From contig NZ_JAULRU010000569.1 of NCBI RefSeq assembly GCF_030518155.1, positions 248,001 through 312,000 of the forward strand: DNA of 64,000 nt, given 5' to 3'. The stretch is from Gilvimarinus gilvus. GTDB lineage: Bacteria > Pseudomonadota > Gammaproteobacteria > Pseudomonadales > Cellvibrionaceae. Under the pieces are notes generated by a model. That model was not told the DNA's origin. It made no database searches and saw only the letters and a program-made list of their open reading frames with translations. Positions 27,248-36,500 of this stretch are shown here, one piece after another. Both the position numbers and the translations under genes were made by a program. Each line of letters starts with the position of its first letter. Position 1 is the first letter of the stretch.

Positions 27248-27484
27248 ATTTGTATATAGGGCTCGCGCGCTATCCACCCCCGAAACAACAAGAAGACAAT
27301 AGCGCAAAGCATTGATTTTTAATAGCTTACTTGTTTATTTTCGTTCCGGAAAGGAGAGGCAAAGCGTGCATGCGCGTTATCATGCATGCAGTGGTCTCAC
27401 TATCTAACCTTCCGAGCTGGTTAAGTAATTGATACTAAAGTAATTTCAATGTATTGAAAACAGCAAAGCGTGCATTGGGGGAGA

Positions 27485-27530
27485 GGATGTCGGATGTCGG
27501 ATGTCGGATGTCGGATGTCGGATGTCGGAT
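27485..27530 (+). repeat. GTCNGAN heptad cluster R3, left array
   Basis: Six exact tandem copies of GGATGTC plus GGAT. A second group with variant heptads (GTCTGAA, GTCAGAC, GTCAGAG) is at 27791-27811, so heptads flank the structured element between them. Confidence 0.85.
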
Positions 27531-27588
27531 AATATTGAAACAAATAGAGCTACGAAGTGACCCTCCCCATTGTAACCAGCTGAACGCA

Positions 27589-27676
27589 GGTAGATTTGGG
27601 TGGTTAATCGCGCATGGACGCGCGATTAAGGAAAAACGCGTGGGAGCGCGATTTTTTCCGACCGCCCAAATCTGCC
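27589..27676. repeat. 88-bp structured element, potential three-way junction
   Basis: An outer stem of about 15 bp (GGTAGATTTGGGTGG with CCGCCCAAATCTGCC) encloses two hairpins. Hairpin 1 has a perfect 10-bp stem TTAATCGCGC / GCGCGATTAA; hairpin 2 pairs AAAAACGCG with CGCG-a-TTTTT. The loops are related (ATGGAC, TGGGAG). It resembles REP/BIME-type or other intergenic mobile structures, but I cannot name the family. Confidence 0.7.
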
Positions 27677-27722
27677 GGAGAGAAGGAACCCGCAGGGCTG
27701 AGATACAGGGGTGAGTTTCTTG

Positions 27723-27751
27723 GCTACTTCTTTGCTCACCAAAGAAGTAGC
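27723..27751. repeat. 12-bp inverted repeat
   Basis: GCTACTTCTTTG, five bases, CAAAGAAGTAGC: perfect arms. The surrounding bases resemble a widespread proteobacterial intergenic repeat that is often mis-annotated as short proteins; this last point is from memory. Confidence 0.6.
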
Positions 27752-27790
27752 TCGCCCGCCCGGCGAAACAGGGCAAAAGGGGGAAAGATT

Positions 27791-27811
27791 GTCTGAAGTC
27801 AGACGTCAGAG
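27791..27811 (+). repeat. GTCNGAN heptad cluster R3, right group
   Basis: Three consecutive heptads GTCTGAA, GTCAGAC and GTCAGAG, followed by a related GACGGACG, 53 bp past the GH9 stop codon. Confidence 0.65.
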
Positions 27812-27863
27812 GACGGACGAAAAAGCCCCCCCCTACCCCAAACGCCTAATCAGGCAAAAGAAA

Positions 27864-29942
27864 TCAATCCACAAACTTCGACAACAACCGAATATACCCC
27901 AACTGATACCCATTAGAATTCTCCGTCACCTGCCAGGAATTAATCGGCCAGCCATCATTAAAATCCGCATACGACTTCATCGGCGGCTGATTAAAGGGCG
28001 GTGCCGGCGGCGCCATACCGCAGCGGGCATTGTTATCGGTATTGCCACAGCTATCCGGGCAACAGGAATCCCAATTGTATTGCGGGTTGGCACCGCCAAT
28101 CACAAAACCTGGCGCCGGGCCATAATTGGACTGCGACACCGAATCCCAATCGGCACTGCCGTCGGTAAACCAGGAGTGGTAGAAGCTATCCACCGAGTCT
28201 TCCGCACCAAACTGCGCCATATTCGACAAGTACACCTTACCCATGGCATTAGTGCCATGCAGGTAATTGATGTAGCCCAGAGCGACGCTCTCAATATCCG
28301 CAGCGCTGTTGTCGCCCAAGCCAAACTTTTTCAGGTGGTAGAAGGTGGAACCCTTAACCCCCATGGTGCGGCTGCTGCCCCAGGTGTAATTGCCATCCCC
28401 CAGATAGGCCCGGTAAGCGCCGGTTTGGTCGTTAACCGCGCCCCAGTTTTCCACGCTTTGCATAGATTGCACATAACCGGCCTCAATGGCGCTAGCGATA
28501 TTGCCCGTGGCATTGGCAAGGCTCGCGTAGTGCAGCAAAGTGTGCAGCAACTCTTCATTCCAGGGCGCGACCCAGCCGATATTGGGTGTGTTGGCATCGA
28601 CATAATCCCGGTACGCGGTATCACCGGTTAATGCAAACAGATAAATAGCCGCCATCAGCTTTTTCTCGGCGCGGCCATTGGCATCCACCTCTTGCTCGCC
28701 GGCGGCGACACCATTGTCGGAGTTGCGGAAGGTGACCTCGGGGTTGGCCTCCGCCCAGCTCCAGGCCTGCTCGGCGCGCGTGGCCAGGTCTTGCGCGTAT
28801 AGATTAAGGGCGTCGTTATTAAACTGGCTGAAAAACTCCGCCCCCAATGCGAAAGCCGCGGCCCCGGAATAAGAGGCCGATGTGGTAGACGGGCCGTAAA
28901 CGCTGGGGCCGGTTGCCGCCGAGGGTGGGCTGGCGTGCCCTAGCCCCATCACTGACAGGAGGGAACCATCGGCTTCCTGCATTTTTACCAGCCAATCCAT
29001 TCCCCACTTAATTTCATCCACCCAATCGGGCAAGCCATTGCCGGACTCCGGGATATTGAAGTCATCGGTAAACACACCGGGGCGATCATTGTAAATATGC
29101 ATCATGCTAACCAAGTAAGACGCATGCCAGTTGGTGTATTTGTTGTAATCACCGGCATCGTACCAACCGCCGCTTAAGTCGCGCTCGGTGCTGGCATCGC
29201 CGGTTTGGTTATAGAGCCGGGCCTGGGTATCCTGCCCCGCTCCTAAATGGCTGGCGCCATCCACCCAACCGGCATCGGCGTAAGGGGCTTGCTTGGCAAA
29301 ACCCGCGCGCTGGTAAAAGAAGGTTCGCACCGCTTCAATTAACAGGGGCCGGTACGGGTTGTCCGCCACCTGGAACTCTACCGACCGCACATGGCGCTCG
29401 GCATCCACCAACACATAACGCCCCGCAGCGCTCAGCGCTGAAATATCCAGCCACCACACCCGATCCCCCGAAGTGGTATTGGTGGTGCCATCTTTCCATG
29501 CCGCCGGGCTTACCGTCAGGGCCACCTCTGCGGTATCCAGATTAACCACCTGGTACTCAGCGCCCGGTGTAAAGCTAAGCTCGGCGTCAAAGCCTTCGAT
29601 CGGGTTGCGTAAAATGGCGATTTTGGTCGCGGCCGGCAGATAACCGAACTGATCCACGGCAATGCACTTTATCGCCGGCAATTGTGAGGCATCGGTGGGC
29701 ATGACTTCGGGCGCATTTACACCGCAGGCTAGCGCAGCCACAGAACTGGATGAAGAACTGGAAGAAGAGCTGGACTCGCTGCTGGAACTGTCGCTGCTCG
29801 ATGATTCACTGGAGGAGCTTTCGCTAGAAGAGCTTACACTGGAAGAATTAGGGCTGGGGCTGGAAGAACCACCGCCGCCACCTCCGCATGCACTAAGCCC
29901 AACCACAACGGCCAGAGCCCACAACACCGGTATTGAACGCAT
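27864..29942 (-). CDS. GH9 cellulase/endoglucanase lipoprotein with polyserine linker
   Basis: A 692-residue secreted glycoside hydrolase. A lipoprotein signal (VVGLSACGG) is followed by a Gly run and a Ser-rich linker of about 50 residues with Glu/Asp interruptions, typical of Cellvibrionales polysaccharidases. Next come an N-terminal Ig-like CelD_N domain (about 80-170) and the GH9 catalytic domain to the end. The catalytic DAGD is in GGWYDAGDYNKYTNW and the likely acid Glu is in QVTENSNGYQ near the C-terminus. It should cleave beta-1,4-glucan while anchored to the outer membrane. No carbohydrate-binding module is visible. Start at 29942 (MRSIPVLW) chosen over a GTG four codons upstream. 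Confidence 0.93.
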   Translation of the reverse strand: MRSIPVLWALAVVVGLSACGGGGGGSSSPSPNSSSVSSSSESSSSESSSSDSSSSESSSSSSSSSSSVAALACGVNAPEVMPTDASQLPAIKCIAVDQFGYLPAATKIAILRNPIEGFDAELSFTPGAEYQVVNLDTAEVALTVSPAAWKDGTTNTTSGDRVWWLDISALSAAGRYVLVDAERHVRSVEFQVADNPYRPLLIEAVRTFFYQRAGFAKQAPYADAGWVDGASHLGAGQDTQARLYNQTGDASTERDLSGGWYDAGDYNKYTNWHASYLVSMMHIYNDRPGVFTDDFNIPESGNGLPDWVDEIKWGMDWLVKMQEADGSLLSVMGLGHASPPSAATGPSVYGPSTTSASYSGAAAFALGAEFFSQFNNDALNLYAQDLATRAEQAWSWAEANPEVTFRNSDNGVAAGEQEVDANGRAEKKLMAAIYLFALTGDTAYRDYVDANTPNIGWVAPWNEELLHTLLHYASLANATGNIASAIEAGYVQSMQSVENWGAVNDQTGAYRAYLGDGNYTWGSSRTMGVKGSTFYHLKKFGLGDNSAADIESVALGYINYLHGTNAMGKVYLSNMAQFGAEDSVDSFYHSWFTDGSADWDSVSQSNYGPAPGFVIGGANPQYNWDSCCPDSCGNTDNNARCGMAPPAPPFNQPPMKSYADFNDGWPINSWQVTENSNGYQLGYIRLLSKFVD

Positions 29943-30113
29943 GAAACCACCCACTGTTAATTTATTATTGTCAGTCCAAAAGACTATATGAAACCGGTTA
30001 CCAAGTAAACGATTTGGTCACACCTCAGCTGCACATCGAAAAGGTTAGGTTTTTGTTTGGAATTGTGCCAAATCACTATAGAATTCACTGTCGCCAATCC
30101 CAGACTCTCGCCT

Positions 30114-30953
30114 ATGCTCAGCTACCGCCACGCCTACCATGCCGGCAACCACGCCGATGTGTTCAAACACCTGTGCCTGACGCTCATTCTGGAAAAGCTG
30201 CTTGAGAAAGACAAGCCACTGACCTATATGGATAGCCACGCGGCCGCCGGCCTGTACAATCTCGATGGCGATATGGCGCAGAAAACCCAAGAGTACGCCG
30301 AGGGTATCAAGCGACTGCTAAACGCGTCATCCAGCCTTCCTGTGGGTCAGAGCTACCTATCTTTGGTGGACACGCTCTACCGGAGCGGCCGTTACCCGGG
30401 CTCGCCAGCAATTGCCGCACACATGTTACGGGACAAAGATAAGTTGCAACTGATTGAATTACACAACACAGAGTTTGCCAACCTGCATCAACAGTTTCGT
30501 CGCGACGCTCGGGTCAGCTGCCATCATCGCGATGGGTTCGAAGGGGTGCAAGCGCTCTGCCCGCCCACTCCAAGACGGGGAATGCTACTGATTGATCCGC
30601 CGTACGAGCAGCAAAACGAATACGACCGAGTCATACAATGCGTAAAAAATCTGCACAGGCGATGGGCCACCGGAACCCTGGCCATCTGGTACCCGCTGCT
30701 GGGGCGGGCGCGTAATCAGGCCGATGGGCTGCTAGCGCGCCTCACCTCGCTCAAACCCGCCAACCTGTTTGTAGCGGAACTCTGGATAAAAGCGCAAAGT
30801 GAGGACTATGGTATGCACGGCAGCGGTATGGCCGTGATCAACTTACCGTGGCAAGTCGATACGCAGCTTGAGCAAACCCTTCCGCACCTCGCGACCGTAT
30901 TGGGCAAAGAGCACGGCGGCTATCGCCAGCAGTGGTTAATCGAAGCTAGGTAG
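30114..30953 (+). CDS. rlmJ: 23S rRNA (adenine2030-N6)-methyltransferase RlmJ
   Basis: A 279-residue SAM-dependent methyltransferase that modifies A2030 of 23S rRNA. It opens with the family signature MLSYRHAYHAGNHADVFKH, and the N6-adenine catalytic motif is DPPYE (LLIDPPYEQQNEY). The length agrees with E. coli RlmJ. The start at 30114 is fixed by that conserved N-terminus; a 19-codon upstream extension is non-coding. It is divergent from the GH9 gene. Confidence 0.96.
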   Translation: MLSYRHAYHAGNHADVFKHLCLTLILEKLLEKDKPLTYMDSHAAAGLYNLDGDMAQKTQEYAEGIKRLLNASSSLPVGQSYLSLVDTLYRSGRYPGSPAIAAHMLRDKDKLQLIELHNTEFANLHQQFRRDARVSCHHRDGFEGVQALCPPTPRRGMLLIDPPYEQQNEYDRVIQCVKNLHRRWATGTLAIWYPLLGRARNQADGLLARLTSLKPANLFVAELWIKAQSEDYGMHGSGMAVINLPWQVDTQLEQTLPHLATVLGKEHGGYRQQWLIEAR

Positions 30954-30986
30954 CTCGCCGCAAACTAGAAATTCGACTTCGCAGAT

Positions 30987-31013
30987 AAAAAAACACCCGG
31001 CGAAAGCCGGGTG
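30987..31013 (-). terminator. Terminator on the minus strand
   Basis: Stem CACCCGGC / GCCGGGTG with a four-base loop. The A run on its left becomes a T run on the minus strand, so it serves the JmjC-type gene that ends about 145 bp away. Confidence 0.75.
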
Positions 31014-31158
31014 AGAGAGGAGAGTCACTATGTATTACTGCCACTACTACAGATATAGACAGCGACATCTGCGAAAGTTCCCCTCACTCCATATTTTCCC
31101 GCCTGGTAGTCGCCATACTGCCCCAACAACGCTTTACCGTCCCCCTTTAACGGGTTTA

Positions 31159-32190
31159 TTACTTCCGGCTAAGCACCTGAATTAAACGCTGCTTGAGTCG
31201 TTTCAAAGCATCGGTGCTAAATGTCTCCATAATACCGCGACGCCCATCCGGCAGGTGGCTGCCAAGATCACCCGCATTGTCAAAAACATAGTGATTAAAA
31301 TGGTGCCGCCAGGCTTCGCGCTGCCCCGCGGGGAGTGTGTTGAGCGCCATCATTGCGAAAAAAAGCGCATTGCGCGGATCGCCATAGCTGGGATTAGGTT
31401 CACCCCACCAGTAGTTCACCAGTACATTCAGGCCTTGCAAGGCGCGCACGTGGTGCCACCACAGATAAGGAATATACAGCCCGTCGCCAGGCTCTAAATC
31501 GGCAACCTGGGCGTGCGCCAACGCTTGCTCAAATCGCGGATGCGCTTGGAGATCCGGATTATCGAAATCAACCATACTGATCACCGCGCCGGCCGGTGTC
31601 ATCTCAAAGGGCCCAGGGTACAAGTTTGTGACTTGCTCAGGAGGGAATAAAGTAAACCTTCTTTTCCCCGCAACGCAACAGGCGATATTTTCTGAGGCGT
31701 CGTAATGCGCCGCCACCGTCGCTTTGCCGCCAATCCATATGCGCGGCTCAACTTGCTCCGCCAACAACGGCATCGGCAGCTCTCGCTCAAGGCCCGGCAA
31801 ATGATGAGGAACCACAATCGATTGAATGGCAAAAGTTGGGCTTTGTGCATCACCGGCATGCTTGCGAATAAACTCAAGCGCCGTGGGTAATTGAGTTTGT
31901 GAGGGGCGGCAATTGAGGCCGGTTAAATCTTGATTGTAGAATATTCGCCCATCGTTACTGGCCGGGCCCTGCATGGCCGTTAACGGCATACCGCGATCGA
32001 AGCCCGCCAGGTACTCGCACAAGGCATCATCACTTTGCAGGGCCTTGCGCACCATTGGCCAGTCGCCGACTAAGCCTCGCATAATAATGGGCTCACTGGC
32101 GCCCCTAATATCTTTATTAAACGTATAGGGGGTGGTACCTGTGACCTCGCGTACACGCGTGGCCTGCTTAGGTATGGGGTACTCAGTCAT
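31159..32190 (-). CDS. Cupin-like JmjC-type 2-oxoglutarate-dependent oxygenase
   Basis: A 343-residue protein of the cupin_8/JmjC superfamily. The iron ligands His-x-Asp are in AAHYDASENIACCVAG and the distal His in YLWWHHVRALQG. The GDGLYIPYLWWHHV strand and RFTLFPPEQ are typical of Fe(II)/2-oxoglutarate hydroxylases that act on proteins or small molecules. The substrate is unknown. In related bacteria such genes often sit near tryptophan halogenase-like genes; none is here. The start at 32190 is the ATG after GAGTGATC; a GTG two codons earlier is possible. Confidence 0.85.
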   Translation of the reverse strand: MTEYPIPKQATRVREVTGTTPYTFNKDIRGASEPIIMRGLVGDWPMVRKALQSDDALCEYLAGFDRGMPLTAMQGPASNDGRIFYNQDLTGLNCRPSQTQLPTALEFIRKHAGDAQSPTFAIQSIVVPHHLPGLERELPMPLLAEQVEPRIWIGGKATVAAHYDASENIACCVAGKRRFTLFPPEQVTNLYPGPFEMTPAGAVISMVDFDNPDLQAHPRFEQALAHAQVADLEPGDGLYIPYLWWHHVRALQGLNVLVNYWWGEPNPSYGDPRNALFFAMMALNTLPAGQREAWRHHFNHYVFDNAGDLGSHLPDGRRGIMETFSTDALKRLKQRLIQVLSRK

Positions 32191-32419
32191 GATCACTCGG
32201 CGCTTATGTTTATAGAATATGCATCAGTATAAAGACTGCTTTACGGTATACGCAATTGACCTCAATCAAGCAGTGGGCGCTTCAGGTTAAGGGATATCAA
32301 GCTCCCTCAACGACCACCAAGGCGGTGTTGCCACCCATGTTGATTGCCATCCGGCGCTCTCAGGGCAAGCCCTGATGCTGCATTGCCCACCTGGACTTGA
32401 AAGGGTGACCTAGAGGTGG

Positions 32420-33550
32420 CTAGTAACAGTCTCCTAACAAAGGACGAACTGCCTCTTGATCGACAAAACCATTATGGCGGCGAATAGCGACAAGCAATTG
32501 CTCATCGGCATAGTGACACCCTGTGGTGCCCGGGTCTACCTGAGCGGTCTTGCCCGCCATCGTCGCACTGTGCGCCTCCCCATTTTGCAGAAGTTCCAGC
32601 AATGGCTGATAGCCAGGCTGCCAGGCCTGAGTCTGAGCAAAACTTGCACGCAAGGATCTGAGAATAGCCATTCCCGCAAAGTCGAGATCCCCCCAAAACC
32701 AAACTGGCACAGAGGCGTGAGCGTCGAACCAAAACCTTTCAAAACCGGCACGCGCTTCATCGGAAACTTGCGTGTAGGTAAAAACCACCTGCCCCTTTGT
32801 TCGGGTGCGTTCAGCACTCAGCGCAAAGCCTGCGCTATACACCAGCGCGAAATGTGACTGCGGCTGGGCTGCCAGTTCCAGAAACGTATCCTGATTTTCG
32901 ATAAACAGAACTTCAGAGAAATGCTCGGGTAAGTGCAGCGTTACCAGCAGTGGCCGCGGCAAAATGCGATGGGCCAGATCAGGATACAACAGCCGCACCC
33001 AATCTTCGTGCCGGTCCAACACTTTAGAATGACCCGCAAAGCAGCGAGCGGAAAGCTGACGCAAGGTCATTGGCTGTTGCAACGTTTGACCAATGGCCAA
33101 CAAACCGCGCAACGTTTGTTCGGCGCCCCACTCGGGAAGCCGAATAAGGTTGTGCGCCAGAACGGCTTTGGCAGGGTTTGAATCGGCTACTTTTTCCAGT
33201 TCACTGTTCCAAACTACCGCGTATGGATCGAGTGCGGGCCGATTTAACCACTCACGCAACACTTCCTCACGCTCTGGAATGAACCGCAACTGCGCCCCCT
33301 CATAGACTTCCTGAAAGGGCTTAACCTTGGCTTTTTTAATGGTAATCAGCTTACAGTCTTTGTCTAAACTCTCAACCAATGCCCAAAGATACTGTACGTC
33401 TTCATCAAACTCATACAGCTCAGGCGTTGTTTTGGCTCCGACTTTGATAATAAGTTTAACACCGCGCTCCAGTTTATCGACAAAGACGTTCAATAACCTT
33501 TGTATAAGAGGTTCCTCTAACCAAACCGGTGGTGTTGGTGTCGCTCTCAT
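32420..33550 (-). CDS. jetD: Wadjet system nuclease subunit JetD
   Basis: A 376-residue JetD (DUF3322 plus DUF2220). The C-terminal half is a Toprim-like nuclease domain with its acidic residues in FIENQDTF (Glu218) and WFWGDLDFAG (Asp288, Asp290). In characterised Wadjet systems JetD cuts small closed circular DNA after loop extrusion by JetABC. Here the catalytic residues are present, so it should be active. It is the last gene of a four-gene operon and starts 1 base after the jetC stop codon. Confidence 0.93.
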   Translation of the reverse strand: MRATPTPPVWLEEPLIQRLLNVFVDKLERGVKLIIKVGAKTTPELYEFDEDVQYLWALVESLDKDCKLITIKKAKVKPFQEVYEGAQLRFIPEREEVLREWLNRPALDPYAVVWNSELEKVADSNPAKAVLAHNLIRLPEWGAEQTLRGLLAIGQTLQQPMTLRQLSARCFAGHSKVLDRHEDWVRLLYPDLAHRILPRPLLVTLHLPEHFSEVLFIENQDTFLELAAQPQSHFALVYSAGFALSAERTRTKGQVVFTYTQVSDEARAGFERFWFDAHASVPVWFWGDLDFAGMAILRSLRASFAQTQAWQPGYQPLLELLQNGEAHSATMAGKTAQVDPGTTGCHYADEQLLVAIRRHNGFVDQEAVRPLLGDCY

Positions 33551-33551
33551 T

Positions 33552-36500
33552 TTACGCCTCGAACGTGTCCATAAAATCCAGCATTGCCTGATGCCTTACG
33601 GTTTTACGATGATTTTGCCAAAGCTTGCGAATTTTTTCCTGATCGCAAGCCTTACGATCCACCAAAACTCTGGATTTCAATTCCCCCATCGGCTGCGCTG
33701 TTGGGCATTTACTGAATACAAATTGGTTGCTGATTAAGTCCATAAAAGGGCCCGACTTGCTGCTTGGCATAATAAACAAAAGTTGCAGCCCCAAAGTTTG
33801 CGTCAAATAGTGAATCACTTCGCGTGAGCGATTCTCATCCATTTTTGAGAAGGCTTCATCCACCAGTACCATACGCAAGTGGCTGTCACCTTCGTTAAAT
33901 CGAAAGGCACTCGTCACTGCGGCGGAACGAATAATATAAGCGGGCGTTTCCAACTGACCGCCAGAACCCGTACCATACTGACTAAGCGCAATAGCGGCTT
34001 TGCCCTCTGGCTCTTTATAAATTTCATAGTAGCGATAGTTACGATAATCGCTGATACGCGATAATTCACGCAGGGCTACCTGCTCGTCTTTATCGAGCAG
34101 CATGTCAAGCATTCGGTCCCGCACCTGACAGGCTTTTACCGACAACTCGGCGTCAAACAAGCTGGTGCCATCACCCAAATTCGGCACGGCTATCACTTCG
34201 GTAAAAAATCGCCAGTAGTCTTTAAACTCTGGCACCCAATCGTAGCCGAAGTAAAAACGCTCCCGATCGGCCCCAAAGCGATGGTATTCAAGCTCTTTGT
34301 TCAAGTCGGTCAACGTTCGCTCACCGTCTTTCACAGCCTGGTAAATGGAATGGCACAGATTGGTGACAAACGCGGTATTGAAACTATCGCGTAACTCAGC
34401 TAACTGTTCGTGTTTATCAACCAATACATTGTTTTTAAAACGGTTAAATAAACTGACCACTTCGTTGCCCATGGCCAATACGCGCCGGAAACATTCGATA
34501 CCGTGAGGCTCGCCCATACCGGTGTCGTAAACAATGGAGTCCTGCATATGGCAACGCTGATTGTGTTGCATAATGGCGCTGTGCAGCGCGCGCTCGTGTG
34601 ACTCCAGCTGTTGTTTAAGTGCGGCAATGTCGTCGGCGAACGTGAAATTTTCTGCCGCTTGTTCGGCGCGATGACAGGCCTCCCCGATCGCATTATCGAC
34701 ATCAAGTTCCGGGTAGTGATCCGCCATTAGATACACGGCCTGTTCGGCGTCGTCTTGCGCCTCGGCCAACGCATCTTGTGCATCCGCTAATTGGCCTACC
34801 TGGCGCGCCATGGTGCGCTCGCGCTCCTTAAGCTTGCCTGCGTCTTCTACCAGCGCCCGGTGACGGTTTTCTTCTTCCTGATACTGTGCCTTAAGCTGAG
34901 TCAACTCAGCTTCCAGCTCGTTAAAGTCGCTCAAATCCAATTGCGCCAATGCTTTTTCCGCGCTTTGGATGGCCCGATGACAATCCATCATACCGGCAAT
35001 GGCTTCGCCAGCCTGTACTTGAGCAATCGCGTCCATCAACTCTATTACACGCGCCAACTGTTGGTAGGCCTGCTCGCTGTGATTAGCATCGGCAAGCAGT
35101 TGCTCACATTCGCGCAGTTTGGCTTTTAAGGCCCTTTCGCGCGCATGTTGACCAAACACTAGCTCGCTATCGTCTAAGTCGCAGCGCCACATGCTGTAAT
35201 TACCGCTACCCAAACCTTCGGGGGTAATACCCCTTGCGGTGCCGCGCAGGGTCTGCGCATCATCCACTCGTAAAACATTACCGTAGGATGCGCGCAGATA
35301 ATACTCTGCTACTTTGTGATCAAACGCCATAACATCGATGATCGATCCGCTCGGCGCAGTCCAACGTTCGGCATCGCGTCGGGCTTTCTCACCCTGAATC
35401 ACCCTTGCCTTATTGCGACGCGCGCCGGGCATGGAGCGAACCAATCGCATGGCCTCGGCTTCATACGCGGGCTCAACAAGAATCGAGAATCTGGCACCCC
35501 CTAAATAGCCTTCGATGGCCATTTGCCAGTTCGCATCGAGTACATTGACATAGTCACACAATACACACGGCTCAGCTTCCGGTATTGCCTGGTGGATTGC
35601 CTGTAATGCCGCTTCGACATACGGGGGGTAATTCACTTTCTGCGTTTGCAGTAAGGCCACGTCTCGTTGCCTTTGCTTCAGCTTACCATTGAGGTCCTGC
35701 CGCTTGCGTTCCGCCTGCATCAATAAATGCGCTATTTGACTGCGCACGCTTTCACCATTGGCAGAAAGTGCCGCACTGTGCAAAGTATCGGCCCATTGAC
35801 TGTGCGCACTCTCAGCGGCTTTGATTTTCGCCACGTCACTCTCAAGCTGCTCAATGCCTACCCAGTCTTTGTTGACGAGCTGCGCCAGATCTACTGCCAC
35901 TTGATCGGCGGTGGCAACAACCTTTTGCCCCAGCTGCCTGAATGCTTTGCCATCAATGGTCGGAACATCAACGCCTAAAGAGCTTTGCGACAACAACTGC
36001 AGTAATTGCTCAGTCGCTTGCACATTGCGCTGCATTTGTTGGCTCTGTTCGTGCACAGGGCGAGCCCTGCCCGCCAACTCGCGGGTACGATCCGCAATGG
36101 TTTGTTCCAGATCATCCTTGCTTTTCAACGCGCTAATTCCCTGACGCTGCGCCTCTAAGGCAACCTGCGATTCGTGAGCCGCACGGCGCCGATCTTCGCT
36201 GTCACGCTGCGCCACTTCATTGGCGGTAATTTGCTCCAGAATATTTTTCTGTTCTGCTTTGGCGCTGAGATACCCGCGTTGATTAACCTTAGTGAGGCGG
36301 GTCGCTTCGCTGTACTCTGCCAACTGGCGTTCAACCCATGCATCGACATAACGAGTCGAGCAATCACGTGCACTTTCTAAGGTAACAATGGCATCGCGAA
36401 TCGCCCGGGTATCGGATTCCATCTGGTGAATGGTTTTCATTAAGTCCGCTACATTGCGAATAGCATCGCCCAGATCGCGCGGCTCCAGAATTTCTCGGGC

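Larger units (their letters stand above)
27228..27863. other. Repeat-rich region without genes
   Basis: 636 bases between the cassette gene and the GH9 gene. It holds a GTTAAGT core, a 12-bp direct repeat CAAAGCGTGCAT (27360-27371 and 27464-27475), a heptad array, a structured 88-bp element, a 12-bp inverted repeat and a second heptad group. Frames read across it are repeats, not proteins. Confidence 0.7.

Noticed and set aside
27241-27426. A second attC between GTTAAGT cores at 27241 and 27420
   Set aside because: 186 bp is too long for a typical attC and the inner arms do not pair; only the 27241 core is kept as a possible boundary.
27485-27530. CRISPR-like array
   Set aside because: Units are 7 bp with no spacers.
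27454-28631. Plus-strand frames through the repeat block and into the GH9 gene
   Set aside because: The first is made of heptad and structured repeats; the second lies opposite the GH9 coding sequence and has no protein-like features.
29662-29991. Acidic Leu/Glu-rich frame opposite the GH9 N-terminus
   Set aside because: It is the reverse complement of the polyserine linker, a composition artefact.
32361-32376. TCAGGGC/GCCCTGA inverted repeat upstream of the JmjC-type gene region
   Set aside because: Two-base loop, no T run, and no gene arrangement that needs a terminator or operator there.
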